Below, piece after piece: positions 45,918 to 57,701 of a DNA stretch of 64,000 nucleotides. This DNA comes from Hyparrhenia diplandra. Lineage: Eukaryota > Streptophyta > Magnoliopsida > Poales > Poaceae. The notes under the pieces are model-generated. The model was not told the origin of the DNA. It worked only from the letters and a program-made list of their open reading frames with translations, and did no database searches. The stretch lies in contig JADLZK010011203.1 in NCBI GenBank assembly GCA_015847255.1, positions 1-64,000 of the forward strand. The letters are read 5' to 3'. The first letter of the stretch is position 1. The number at the start of each line of letters is the position of its first letter. Made by a program: the position numbers and the translations under genes.

Positions 45918-47402
45918 TCACTTCTTCACCTCTTGTTGAATCCTCACCGGCGCCGGCGGTTCAACGGCAACTACACACTCAACACGACCATCGTCGCGTG
46001 CCTTGTCGGCCGTCAATGGCGCAACGACGCACCCCTCCCTCTCCAGAGGCGCCATTGCCGGCTTCTCCTCCTCCTCCAACACGTCCTCGTCGCTGCCCCT
46101 CACGTGGTACAAGCTGCCATCCTCGACGTCGTAAAGGTTGCCCGTCCTGACCTCCTGCGCCAGCGCGCACGGCGCACAGAACAGCCACTTGACGTAGTCG
46201 GCCACGGCCGGCCGGCCGCCGCACATGGACCGGTCGGCCGGCAGGCCGAAGCGCCTCCGCATCTGCGCGCGCCAGAACCCCCGTACGTGAGTCCCAGCAC
46301 GGAGAGCAGCGCGCCCGTGGCGCCGACGAGGTACCCCAGCGTGGCGTCGTGGATGTTGAGCGCGGCGACGGCGAACACCAGCACCGGCGCGGCGCAGAGC
46401 AGCGCGAACGTGAAGACGTGCACGTACATGTTGCCCATGCCCATCCGCTCCATGTTCCACCCGAACACGCAGAACGTGCACGCCACCGACAGCGCCGCCA
46501 CCGTCGGGTCGTCTGCGACGTCGAACAGCCCGCCGGCCCACTCCGGCCTGGCCACCGCTACTCTGCTTCCGCTGGACCGTGCCTCCTCCTTGCCCTTCAC
46601 CGCGACGGCGTCGTTGTCGGTGGACATCTCCGGGAGCTGCACGATCCTTCTACCAAGCGGGCCGTAGACCATGTAGAGCGCGGCGGCGATGGGGGGGCGG
46701 CGAGCCCGAACCCCATACAGAAGTTGACGGCCCAGTCTGGACGCGTCTCGCTGCTGAACGCCCAGAAGAGCGCGCAGTATCCGTACTGCGCGAAGCACGT
46801 GGCGTGGAGGAGCAGCAGCACGACGGCGACGTGGAGACGCTCCCTCTTCGGTCCGGCGGCGGTGGCGTTCTTGCAGTAGACGCCACGGATCTCGGCGGCA
46901 TCGGCGTCACGCCACCGGAGGAGGAGCGCGCGAGGTGGTGGCAGAGCCGCGGGTGCTGGTACACGCACATGATGGTGAAGAGCGCGTTGAGCACCTGGTT
47001 AGCCACCTCCGTCCACCTTTTCCGCCGTGACTCGTCAGGCACGGCGGAGTTGAGCGCCCCGATCATGAGCAGGAACACGAACGCGACGCCCACGACGACG
47101 AAGGCGAGCCACACGAGCAGCGCCGCGTTCGTGGGACGCCGCGCCCAGCGCTTGCACCGGGTGGCCAGGGCGCGCCAGTCCACGGTGCGCGCGAACGCCG
47201 GCGCGCGGCGGAGGGATAAGAGACGGGCGTAGGCTGCCGGTGCGTACGCGGTGGTGCGCGCGCGGACGGTGATGGTGACGCGGTGCAGCCATAGGTCGAG
47301 GTCTTTGGAAGGTGCCGCTCTGAGGAAGTCGAGGAACCTCTCCTTCTTCGCCGTGCCGCCATGGCGTTCGATTTTGCTTGCCTGATGTCTCGTCTGACTC
47401 CA
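45918..47402 (-). pseudogene. DUF2985/PLAC8 membrane protein, paralogue 1, frameshifted
   Basis: Successive pieces line up with the intact neighbour at 49533-51275. They are RFLDFLRAAPSKDLDLWLHR and NAALLVWLAFVVVGVAFVFL (47350-47060), NQVLNALFTIMCVYQHPRL (about 47010-46950), RLHVAVVLLLLHATCFAQYG (about 46845-46785), ARPEWAGGLFDVADDPTVAA with TFCVFGWNMERMG (about 46555-46440), and FGLPADRSMCGG with LFCAPCALAQEVRTGNLYDV (46245-46130). Frame changes fall near 47365, near 46925, at G7 (46691-46697) and at C5 (46278-46282), two of them in homopolymers. Family members are plant membrane proteins with a cysteine-rich PLAC8 module; their role is poorly known. If the homopolymer lengths are assembly errors it could be a working gene, though four shifts make decay more likely. 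Confidence 0.82.
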
Positions 47403-47411
47403 TGGTGTTTG

Positions 47412-48001
47412 TTCTTCGTGTAACTGTCGCAGGTTGTTTTTTTTTTTTTTGTCAGTCGGAGCTGCGAGGGAGATTCATTTAGCTTCTTTGATCTGAAGCT
47501 ACTACTTGTATTAGTTAGTTGCAGGTGTTCATCATATATATACCCAGGGCATGATATGATTTGGTTACTTATTTTAACTGTAAAGAAAGGGATTAGTAGA
47601 TTGTCGTGCATTCTTTCTGGGAGAAGAGTGCAGTATTGAGTATTGACCCCCTGTCAAAATTGGCAGGTTGCTGCTGAAACTTCAACCAGGTCTTGTTGCT
47701 GGTGCTTGAAACAGTCAGAAGATTTCAGCAGGGAATAGTACTGGGAGGTCAAGATGGGAAGGCACAGTGAATGGACCAATTCAATTCAGTCTCGAGTGCA
47801 CGCGTATGCAAGGATGCAGCTCCTGCATTGTTGATGTCATAACAGACTTCTGAATGAAGCAGAATATTCATATATCATCAGTGAATCAACTTTGGCATGC
47901 TGTCAAAGTTCAGTTGAGGCTGCACTGAACGGCTGTTCAGACTGGACAAAGCAACGTCCAAATCTATGGGAGAAACCGAGAAAGAATAATTCTTCCAAAT
48001 A
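47412..48001. other. Upstream region of DUF2985 paralogue 1
   Basis: This includes a T run at 47436-47449 and the probable 5' flank of the minus-strand gene. Nothing else is recognisable before the MITE at 48002. Confidence 0.4.
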
Positions 48002-48255
48002 CTACCTCTGTTTTCAGAAAACTTGCAACTGGGTTTGCGTGCGGATAAAATGGCCCATGTTTGACCAAGTTTCTAGGGAATACTATTCATATTTATAGCT
48101 CCAAATTAATTTATTATAAAAATATATTTCATAAATAATCTATGATATTTATTTGGTATTGTAATTATTTATAATTTTTACCTATAATTGGTTAAATTTG
48201 GTGGACTTAAACAAGGTACTGTGCAAGAATTGCATGTTTTCTGGAACGAAGGGAG
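48002..48255. mobile_element. Stowaway-like MITE (254 bp) with TA target duplication
   Basis: The left end CTACCTCTGTTTTCAGAAAA and the right end, on the other strand, CTCCCTTCGTTCCAGAAAAC form an inverted repeat of about 25 bp. Both have the Stowaway-type CTCCCTCCGT-like terminus. TA stands on both sides (48000-48001 and 48256-48257). The AT-rich interior without coding sequence is typical. The neighbouring tandem repeats contain the uninterrupted site cttccaaatacatgattag, which confirms the insertion point. Confidence 0.85.
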
Positions 48256-49011
48256 TACATGATTAGTGTGAATGCTATCTAGACAACTTGAATCGACTTG
48301 TGATGCCAAAAAAACATGGAAACATGCAATCAGGACATCATAAAAAAAAAAGAAGAAGAAGGAGACATATAGGAGGTGCTTTCAGTACACTGTACACCAT
48401 GTGAGATTTGCAGTTCAGTAAGCCGTTAACTCTGAAAATCTACAGATTTAGACATAAAGAGACACACACACAGAGGGATAGTGAGATTTCATAAGTTCAC
48501 CGAAGACCATTCTTCCAAATACATGATTAGTGTGGATGCTATCTAGACAACTTGAATCGACTTGTTATGCTAAAAAAACATGGAAACATGCAATCAGGAC
48601 ATCGGGAAAAAAAAAACAGAAGAAGGAAACATATAGGAGGTGCTTTCAGTACACTGTACACCATGTGAGATTTGCAGTTCAGTAAGCCGTTAACTCTGAA
48701 GATCTACAGATTTAGACATAAAGAGACACACACGGAGGGATAGTAAGATTTCATAAGTTCAACGAAGACCATTCTTCCAAATACATGATTAGCGTGGATG
48801 CTATCTAGACTACTTGTATCGGCTCGGTACACCAAAAAAAAATGTTTGACAACGTGTAATCAGGATGTCCAAACAAAATGATGAAGGTCCTTTCAGCACA
48901 CCGTGTGAGACTTGCAGTTCAGTTTGCCGTTTAGTACTCCAAAGATCTTCAGATTTAGACCCAAAAAAACAAGAGAAAATGAATAGTGATAATCAAATTT
49001 TATGAGTTCAG
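48256..49011 (+). repeat. Three tandem repeats, ~264 bp
   Basis: Units start at tacatgattag 48256, 48520 and 48782. Units 1 and 2 are nearly identical; unit 3 is shorter (about 230 bp) and more diverged. Each contains caatcaggacatc-like, gtgagatttgcagttcag-like and cagatttagac words. The repeat lies between the two DUF2985/PLAC8 paralogues, upstream of the first and downstream of the second. No ORF is conserved among the units. Confidence 0.9.
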
Positions 49012-49532
49012 AAAAATATGGTGCGAAACCAGAGTCTGAATGTCTAGGCATACTCAGCTCTATTTTGTTCTGCTCTCCTCTTTATAGAATTATTATGAAC
49101 AGCTTGGGAGGAAAAATTCTGGCTCATCATGTGGCCAGGCCTGATCATTTTCGTCTCTTATACTCCTTGCCATTTCAATGCTGTTGCGAAACGTCGGGAT
49201 AGAGTTATACAAACGTATGTGTAGTCAGCCTTCATCTGTTTTCAGAAATGCAGTTCATATGCTTGCTGACAATTGCGCTGTTGTTATTTTTTTTTTTGAA
49301 ACACTGTGACCCTAATACAGACTAAACAAGGCAGACAGAAGCTATACAAAATGACTTGCTTTTGCAAATCACAATTAGGCTTTACTTTTTGTAAATCTTG
49401 TTCACTTCTGTATATATACACAAACCAATGAACTCTATAAAGAATCGACTTCCTGTAATCCTATTTTCACCAACAAAAGTGGAGAAAGAAGCATCTACTG
49501 CACATCATAAACCCCCAATTTCAACTGTTTCT

Positions 49533-51275
49533 CTACAGAATAATCCCCCTTGTGTACAAAAGAATGAGCAGAGACACCAAGGTGACCATATTGATCAGTC
49601 TCTTCACCTTCTCCACTCTCCAACCCCCATCAGACGACAACATACTACCATCAGCATCTTCCAACATTTCTCGGTTTGAGTTCGACTCCAAAAGAGATGC
49701 ATCATCTTCCTCGCTTGGTGTCGCCGTCGCCGATGACGAAACAGAAGAACTGCTCGTCTTCCCATGACGAACAACACTGCACTCATCTTCCACCTGCACA
49801 ACAACGACCTGAACAGGTGGAGCCATGGTCGTTTCGTCATGAACAACAACCAGATGATCACTTGCCGGTGACATCTCTGCCACTGAAACCGTTTCCGTTA
49901 CACTGAAAACGTCACGATCGTTGGACACCGCGAGCAGCAACGGCTTCCCGAAACCATCATCCTCATCAACGACCTTGGAGTAGAACACCTCGCCGTCGAC
50001 GTGGTACATGTTCGCCGTGCGGACCTCCTGTGCCAGCGCGCACGGCCAGCAAAACAGCCACCGGGCGTAGTCCGTCATCGACATGGAGCCACAGCACGCC
50101 GTGCTGCCGGGGAGCCCGAACTTTCTCCGCATCTGGATCCTCCAGTACCCGCCGTAGAGCAGGCCGCCGACGCAGAGCAGCACGCCGGCGACGCCCACGG
50201 CGTCGCCGATGACGACGTTGTGGATGTGGAACGCCGAGACGCCCAACACCCAGAGCGGCGCGAAGCAGAGGAGCGCGAACGTGACGGCGTGCACGCACGC
50301 GTTGCCCAAACCTAGTCTCTCCATGTTCCACCCGAACACGCAGAACGTGCACGACAGCGCGAGGCACCCCGTCGCCGCCGCGTCCTCACCGCCGCCGGTG
50401 CCGCAGTCGAACATGCCGCCGGCCCATTCCGGCTCCACCACGACGTGCCCGATGGCCGTGGTGGTGAGCTGCGTCGTCGACTTCGTCGTCACCGCCGCTG
50501 TTTCGGCTAGCTCGTGGCACCGATCGCCTTTCCCCAACGGACTGCACACGGTGTACACGGCGGCAACAACCGGCGCGACGATGCCGAGCACGAAGAATCC
50601 ATCCTCAGCGAGCTCCGGGCGCGTGGTTCTCGTGTACCCCCAGTACAGTCCACAGAGCACGTACTGACACAGCACGGTGAGATGCAGCAGCGCGACGACG
50701 ACAGCGATGTGGGCACGGTCACCATGACGCGCCGCGGCGGAGGCTCCGTCCTTGCAGTAGTCGGCGCGGAGGTGGGCGGCGTCGGAAGGGCGCCATCGGC
50801 AGAGCAGGAAGAGGTGGTGGAGGAGCGTCGGGTGCTGGTACAGACTCATGAGCGTGAAGAGCGCGTTGAGGACCTGGTTGTTGATCTCGATCCACCGGTT
50901 CCTATCCGCCGCCACCGGGAACGCGCCGTCGAGGAGGCCGAGTAGGAGGAGCACGAACATGCCGCCGGAGAGGACGACGCAGAGGAGCCAGAGGAGCAGC
51001 GCGATGTTCATCGGGTTGGTCAGCCAGTCCTTGCACGTCGCACGGACCGAGGCCCAGTCGACGAGGCCGCCGGACGGCGTGTCGACGTCGCTAGGTTTCC
51101 GGCGCCAGAAGATGGGGAGCTCTCCTTCTCCGAGGCAGTGCGCGCGGTCCTGTGGCTTGTCGTCGTCGACGAGGGAGGTGGTCGGTGAGTTGCGGCGTGG
51201 GTGTGGGGAGTCTGTCATGGCTGGGGAGGTGGATGGTAGAGCCATGGTGGCCGGCGGTGATTGGAGGTGGAGCAT
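49533..51275 (-). CDS. DUF2985/PLAC8 membrane protein, paralogue 2, intact (580 aa)
   Basis: The frame is open from about 51332, but the first codon there is GTG. The first ATG is 51275 (MLHLQSPPATMALPS); 51245 (MALPSTSP) and 51218 (MTDSPHPRRN) are alternative starts. DUF2985-type sequence with transmembrane helices begins around residue 89 (IALLLWLLCVVLSGGMFVLL), with NNQVLNALFTLMSLYQHPTL near 132-151. The PLAC8 module is at about 280-425 (EPEWAGGMFDC, CTFCVFGWNMERLGLGNACV, LFCWPCALAQEVRTANMYHV). An acidic/serine-rich linker leads to a C-terminal hydrophobic tail (LINMVTLVSLLILLY). It is single-exon and GC-rich. The predicted location is a membrane. PLAC8 relatives act in metal transport or organ-size control, but no function can be assigned to this branch. 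Being tandem to paralogue 1 on the same strand implies local duplication. Confidence 0.9.
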   Translation of the reverse strand: MLHLQSPPATMALPSTSPAMTDSPHPRRNSPTTSLVDDDKPQDRAHCLGEGELPIFWRRKPSDVDTPSGGLVDWASVRATCKDWLTNPMNIALLLWLLCVVLSGGMFVLLLLGLLDGAFPVAADRNRWIEINNQVLNALFTLMSLYQHPTLLHHLFLLCRWRPSDAAHLRADYCKDGASAAARHGDRAHIAVVVALLHLTVLCQYVLCGLYWGYTRTTRPELAEDGFFVLGIVAPVVAAVYTVCSPLGKGDRCHELAETAAVTTKSTTQLTTTAIGHVVVEPEWAGGMFDCGTGGGEDAAATGCLALSCTFCVFGWNMERLGLGNACVHAVTFALLCFAPLWVLGVSAFHIHNVVIGDAVGVAGVLLCVGGLLYGGYWRIQMRRKFGLPGSTACCGSMSMTDYARWLFCWPCALAQEVRTANMYHVDGEVFYSKVVDEDDGFGKPLLLAVSNDRDVFSVTETVSVAEMSPASDHLVVVHDETTMAPPVQVVVVQVEDECSVVRHGKTSSSSVSSSATATPSEEDDASLLESNSNREMLEDADGSMLSSDGGWRVEKVKRLINMVTLVSLLILLYTRGIIL

Positions 51276-51409
51276 CGTTGGTTCCGGGCACAGCCATGGC
51301 GCGACGACGACGGAGGTGCGTGGTACGTACACACCACGGCACCAAGAACGTGGGATGGCATGTTTTTCTAGAGCCTGTGCCGTCCTGATGAGGCAGACAT
51401 GAGTGACCT

Positions 51410-52850
51410 AGCTTGGACGATCAGAGTAGACCAAGCAAGCCCTCAACTCTGAATGGTCAATCTTGGGTGGAAGAGCCTGCCATTGAGGACCTGGTGGGTG
51501 ATGCCGCAGCTTCAACACGTTGCAAAAGAATGTTGACTTGGTCTATGGGATGGGGAAAATTGGAGCATATATATAATTTATTTCCAACTCATTTTTCTAA
51601 GAAAAATGGTTTTACAGATGGTGTGTCACTGTCACTACTTGACCTGCTGCGATTAGAGTAGACATGCCACACTGTCACTGAAAACTCATTTGCTTTTACA
51701 GAGGCAGGCACGTGGGCCCGCGCGACAAAGGAACAAGCAGAAGGGGGGTGGCGCCGGGCTGGGCTACAAGCTGGAGCGGGCCAAAAATGAGAAGGAAGGA
51801 AGAGAAAGAAAAGGAAGAAGTTTTTTTTTTTTTTTTAAAAAAAAAAAAACAGACTTTTCAATCTACTTTGAAATGAATCTTTAAAATTTTCAAACTAAAA
51901 TTTAAACGTATTTGTTTAGAAATTGTTTCCTGAAATGAGGGTTTTAAGCTTTATTTTCAAAAACAGAGCTACACCAATTCATTGCTTAAGCAAGGTTTTA
52001 GAAATTCATTTTTTTACACAATAAGACACATGACTTCAACAAACACATTTTCATTAGGCCGTAAAAATCTTATCAAAGCAAATTTTAACTTTTTTTAATT
52101 ACAAACAACTAAAAATGAATTTTGCAAAAACCACATCTTAACTCTTTGAGTTGGAAACAACTACATAATAAATAAATCATATGTTATAAAAAAATCATAA
52201 AAAATAGAAGAATTGTTAAAGTGTGTTTATTTTTATTTAGTGTTTTTGATATCACAACCTTAAATTAAATTAAAAATCCGAGCAGGAATGGCATGGTGAG
52301 AGTGTTTTTGGTTCATGGAACTTTTTTTTTTTTTTGTGTGTTGAGGCTTTAAAAATGCCTACTGAAACCAAATAGGGTGAGACTTTTTAATAAAATTCTC
52401 TAGAAGCACCTCATTAAGAATCTTTTTCTAAAAGTTCTAGGACTAGAAAAAAAAATCCTAAGACTAATTAACAAAACATCCCCAAGAATATGGGGAAGGA
52501 GAGGTAAAAGTCGCGCCCTCGCTATAATCAAGACATGACAACACCTCAAACGTGTGTTTGAGAAATAAACCAACACACACAAAGTTTGATGTGCTTGTGT
52601 GCTCGAGTATGCTCCACCACACGTTCATGATCTCAAAGTTTGATGTGTCCCTAAAATACATATTCATCTCACGTGTTCCAATCAAATTAAGGAAACAAAC
52701 TCCAAGTCCAATACATAACATCGACTCCGACGTAAACACGTACATAGCCAACCCGGCCCGTTCCCAATCAAATCTCCTCCCATCGCATCGCAAGCCAGCC
52801 GCAATTATCGCCGGACGGACACGCTAGCTTTCGACAGTCGGCGACAGCGC
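51410..52850. other. AT-rich intergenic region
   Basis: The segment 51400-51660 may hold the promoter of the minus-strand DUF2985 gene. A T/A switch (51821-51850) and long A/T-rich sequence to 52480 follow. No gene or clear transposon boundary was seen. Confidence 0.4.
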
Positions 52851-52856
52851 GATCCG

Positions 52857-53296
52857 ATGGATATGATGGCCTCCGGCCGGCCTCCTCCGACGCCAACGGC
52901 TACCACGACGCCGCCACCCCGTTGAACCTCTCCGACCCTTCCTACGAATTTGCGGAGGAATCGGACGCCGACGGCGAGTGGGAGATGGTGCCGCGCGCCA
53001 TGCCGAGGCCCGTGCTGCCGCGCGAAGAACAGGTGGTGGTGGCCACGGAGATCACTACGCCGGTAGAGGTGCACGCTGCCGCCGGCGAGCCCAAAACGAA
53101 ACTGGCGCCGGGCGAGACGTACACCGCCGATGGAGACTGGGAGATGGTGCCGCGCGCTCCAAATTCGTTGCCCTTCTCAACAACGTTGGTGCCTCCGTGT
53201 TGGTGCCTGCGCTGCTACCCCCGGACTGATCTGCTCGACCAAGCTGACTGCGACACCCAGTGTCTATTTGATTACCCACCTAACACCAACAAATAG
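52857..53296 (+). pseudogene. Unrecognised GC-rich ORF with duplicated WEMVPR motif
   Basis: The open frame (52922-53296) lacks an ATG; it opens at TTG. ATG codons at 52857, 52863 and 52866 lie in a neighbouring frame, so a one-base shift near 52880 would be needed to connect them. The protein is acidic and has the motif DADGEWEMVPRA at about residues 15-26, repeated as TADGDWEMVPRA at 68-79. A cysteine-containing end follows, then a stop. I do not recognise the family. It may be the 5' exon of a broken gene or a transposon-carried gene fragment. Confidence 0.45.
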
Positions 53297-53661
53297 ACAC
53301 CTTGTAGATAAATCATATCATCAGGTATTAATTCCATCTACCTCGATAAAACTGCTTGCCCTTCGTGCGTGAGTTTGTAATTACTTGGGAAGATTTGTTT
53401 AATTTACTATGTTTCTTATTTGATATATTTGTGCTTATTTTTAAATTATTAGTGTTCTATTGAATCATGTGTGTATTGCCATGTAAATGTTTTTTTTTTT
53501 TCTAGCAGCGCACGGACACGATCCTAATCCATTAGAAATTAGATCTGTTTCCTCGTGACTCCATGCCAAGTTCAGGTATTCTTTTCAATGGATTATATCT
53601 TATTCACATACCACTTTCATTTACATGTCCAATAAAGATAAACTTTAAGTTTATTTAGATA
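53297..53661. other. Spacer before the LINE insertion
   Basis: AT-rich, with a T run at 53489-53501. It ends in the LINE target duplication. Nothing coding is seen. Confidence 0.4.
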
Positions 53662-54023
53662 AACACATATGCTCTTTTTTTTTTTTCCACAACGGATATC
53701 CGAATTTCATTACTTTCGCAACGAAATTACAGCGATTCAAGTTTGATACTCCTAGCGGCACGACACAGTTTTGTACCCCCTCAGTCAAGAACGCTCAGGG
53801 AACCCAACTGAGGGGGGATAACGTGAGCTGCCCAGAAGAGCACTCACCAGCACCACCGACTACCTGACATAGATCTACGTAACAGCTTACAGCTGACACA
53901 ACGCTTACCAAGTACCAAAAGACAAAAGGAAGCTATACTGCTAAAACAACGTAAACAAGACCACACATGGTCAGTATTTCATCATGACGACTTGTCTCCA
54001 GATGAGCTTCAGTGCTTGGTCCG

Positions 54024-57000
54024 TCAGATGCTTCCACCATTGAAGGGCACCAGTCTTCGCTCCTGATTAAGAGCCTGAACATCTTGATTATGGAATGTCA
54101 ATGCCGCTGTCTTGATTACTCCTGCAGCAGCCTCCACTTGAGTCTTGAGTTCCTCCTGTAACAGTCCTGCCCAATATGTAATAAAAGAACAAATCAAAAC
54201 CACAATCTCAGTAGGAGATTGCATTCTTTTATTATCAAAGCAAATTGAATTTCTCGTTTTCCAAATCGCCCAGCACACAGCCGCTAAGCCAAACGTGTGC
54301 ATTTTAGGTACACTGGGTAATATTTTCTGGATCCAAGGCCAGAACTGCTGAAAGCCACTCGGTCTGACTGTTACTCCAAATGAGTAGGCTAACAAACTCC
54401 AAATGTATTTAGCCGATGCACATTCAAAGAAAATGTGATCCACACTTTCATTCTCGGGACAGAAAGCACACAGTTTTGAACCCTTCCATTTTCTTTTGAT
54501 CAGATTGTCTTTGGTCAAAATTGCCTTTTGAAGTACCAGCCACAAGAAAATTTTAACTTTCAGAGGAATTCTTGTTTTCCATATCTTTTTGTAATTCTCC
54601 CCATATTCACCTCTACTCAACCACTCATACATTGATTTTACTGTAAACCTTCCTGACTTTTCTAAGTCCCACCTTGCTTTATCTTTTTCTCTGTTCTTAA
54701 AACATAACAGAAGGTTATGTCATGTAGTCTTCTTAGCTGGTCCTGTAACTCTTCATAAAGCCACCTCCTGAAAGTTAATCTCCACCTTTTCTGCTTAATA
54801 TCAGCCACAGACATATTTTGTTCATTATTGATTTCATATAGGTCAGGGAATTTATCAGCCGAGAGACACTTGTCCACACCATTTATCATGTCAAAAGCTA
54901 GTTCCTTTTCCATTTCCAATTATCATAGATCTATTTTTGACATAGATGTCTCTAACCTTCAACAAGTCATTCCACACGGGGAATTTTTTGGACTATATTT
55001 CAAGTTACTCACCATTCCTTTTTTTCAAATATCTTTTATTTATAATCTCATTCCATATCCCTTCTCCATTCTCTGCTTTCCACCACCACTTGCATAATAA
55101 GCTGATGTTCATTCTTTTTAAGTCCTTGATCCCTAGACCACCTTTCGCTTTTGCTTTTTGTAATAATGTTCCATTTCACCAAATGGTATTTCCTTTTTAA
55201 ATTCCCCCTGCGGAAGAATCTCCTTCTAGCTGCATCCATTTTGTTTAATCTTGTCACAGGCAGCATAAACATGGACATGACATATATTGGCAAATTGTTT
55301 AGACAAGAATTGATAAGCATCAATTTTCCACCAAAGGATAGGGCACTTCCCTTCCATCCATCTAATCTTTTTAGAATTTTCTCATATATTGGCAGCCAGT
55401 CAATAACATGTAATCTATATCCGCACAGGTACTCCAAGGTACTTTATGGGCCACTCCCCAATTGAGCAATTAAACATATTTGAGTATAATATATTCTTTT
55501 CATCATCATGCTCAATCATCATCACTTCACTTTTTGTAAAATTTATCTTCAACCCGGACATATTTTCATAAAGATATAGGAGCAATTTTAGGTTAGTTTG
55601 CTTGATTAACATCATCCTGTAGACACAGGGATGGTGTCATCTGCATATTGGAGAACCACAACTCCATTTTCTATATACTCTGGAACTAATCCCTTAATGA
55701 GCTTGTTTTTTTCGAGCCATGTCTATCATTTTTGCCAAAGAATCGGCTGCAAATATTGAATAAAAAGGGGACGGAGAGGATCTCCTGTCTAACACCTCTC
55801 TTGGATTTGAAATAATTGCCTACCATATTATTTACCTTTACACTCCACGGTCCCCGTACTCATTACTGATTTGATCCATCCACACCACCTTTTATCAAAA
55901 CCTCTGTTTTCAAGACGGGAAAAGAGAAAGGACCAGTTTATTTTATCATAGGCTTTCTCAAAATCCGGTTTGAGAACAACCCCATTCTCTTCCTTGCTTT
56001 TGTATCATGTAAGGCCATAATGCCATCCATTATGTTTCTATTTCTGATAAACCCAGATTGACATCTATTAATAATTCTTTCCATCACGGCCTCCATCCTT
56101 AGAGTAAGAGCTTTTGTGAAGATTTTATAAACCACATTTAATAGACATATAGGTCTATATTGTTTGATCTTGTTGGCCTCCTTCACCTTAGGGAGTAAGG
56201 ATATGATGCCATAATTGAACCTTCCAATGTCCAGCTTGTTTTTATGAAAGTCATCAAACAGATTTAACAAATCACCTTTAATGATCTCCCGGCAATCTTT
56301 GGTAAAATTCAATGGGGAAATGATCAGGTCCTGGTGTCTGTATTCTTTTCCATTGAAAAAATAACTTTCTTCACCTCCTCCTCACAAAATTCTTTTTTCT
56401 AAGTCTCTATTTTCCTGCTCAGTCACCTTGTCCTTATCCTCCCAACATTCTGGGTCTATTTGGAACTCTGCTTGGTCAGAAGGTCCAAACAGGTCTTTAT
56501 AGAAGTCAGTGGCATGATCAACTAAGTCTTTATCTCCCTCTATAGTTTGACCATTATGATTAAGGGAAAAAATAGTATTTTTCTTTTTTTTGCCATTAGC
56601 CATTCTATGGAAGAAAGCGGTGTTACCATCCCTTCCGAAGCCACTTACTATTAGCTCTTTGATGCGGTACACTTCCTCGTCCCCTATTAATCTCATCAGC
56701 TCACTCTGTATGAAAGATTTTCTATTGAGATGTCCCTGGTCTAAAATTGTTGCTTCCTCTAACTTTTCCAAGACTTCCAGCTCTTTAGTCAAAATGTTTC
56801 TGTATTTCCTATTATGCCCCTTCAAGCTTTGACCTGACCTTTAAGAAACTTCTTGACTCTATCCATTTTGATGCACCGGACCTCAATAGGAGATTTAGCC
56901 TTCACCTCTTTTTCCCAAATTTCCTTTACCTTTGGTATAAAATCTGTATGTTTTAACCATATGTTCTCAAAACAAAAAGGTCTACTCCCTATCATTTGTT

Positions 57001-57701
57001 CAATATCTGTCCTCACAATCAAAGGATTGTGATCGGACATATATCTAGGGATTTTTCTCACATTACTAAGTGGAAATTCATTTTCCCAGGAGCTAGATAT
57101 CAAAACTCTATCTAGTTTCTCCAAAGTTGGGTCAGCTCTATTATTACTCGGTGTATTTACCACCGGCCAAAGGTAATTCTCGAGTTCATAGGAGTTAATG
57201 ACCAAGTTAAACGCATGAGAAAAATTATTTTCGGTGAAACTTTTATTTTTGTCGAACTGAACCTCATGATATTAAAATCCCTCCAATAATGGTAGGGTAT
57301 TTAGCTTTGAAGCAAATTCTTGATAATTTAGCAAGAAATTTGTCTTTCGGATCATCATGGGCGAGGACCATATACATTTCCCATGGACCAATTTTTGTTT
57401 AACTTTTTATCCCACACATTTGCCATAATCACATATTCTCCACATTCATAGTCTTCTACATCAAATCTATCTTTTTTAATACCACTTAGCATGCCTCAGA
57501 TTTCCCATTGGAAGGAATCCAAATCGGTGAAATTCTTTATTCTTTGTCAATTTTCCTAAAAAAATTTTTTACGTATAGGATTTGTTTCATGGTTTCTTGA
57601 ATACCAATGAACTCAGTCTTGTGGTCCCAGATTAACTCTTTGATAAAAGTAGATAAACCTTTCTTAGACACCCCTCTACAATTCCAAATGATTCCTATCA
57701 T
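54024..57701 (-). pseudogene. LINE ORF2: endonuclease, reverse transcriptase, zf-RVT
   Basis: ORF2 opens at ATG 57701 with MIGIIWNCRGVSKKGL and EFIGIQET, the standard start of the plant L1 endonuclease. The later endonuclease block LEKLDRVLISSSWENEF with YMSDHNPLIVRTD lies at 57130-57010. Between it and RT is RDGNTAFFHRMANGKKKKN near 56635-56580. The RT region gives GIISLLPKVKEANKIKQYRP with ICLLNVVYKIFTKAL and GFIRNRNIMDG near 56220-56030. The C-terminal zf-RVT has FLWLVLQKAILTKDNL and CAFCPENESVDHIFFEC near 54560-54430. Frameshifts and stops separate the blocks. It would copy its own RNA at a nicked target site. Confidence 0.85.

Noticed and set aside
45900..47232. Long plus-strand frames opposite the first DUF2985 copy
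   Set aside because: Antisense shadows of a GC-rich gene. The minus strand carries the recognisable PLAC8 motifs.
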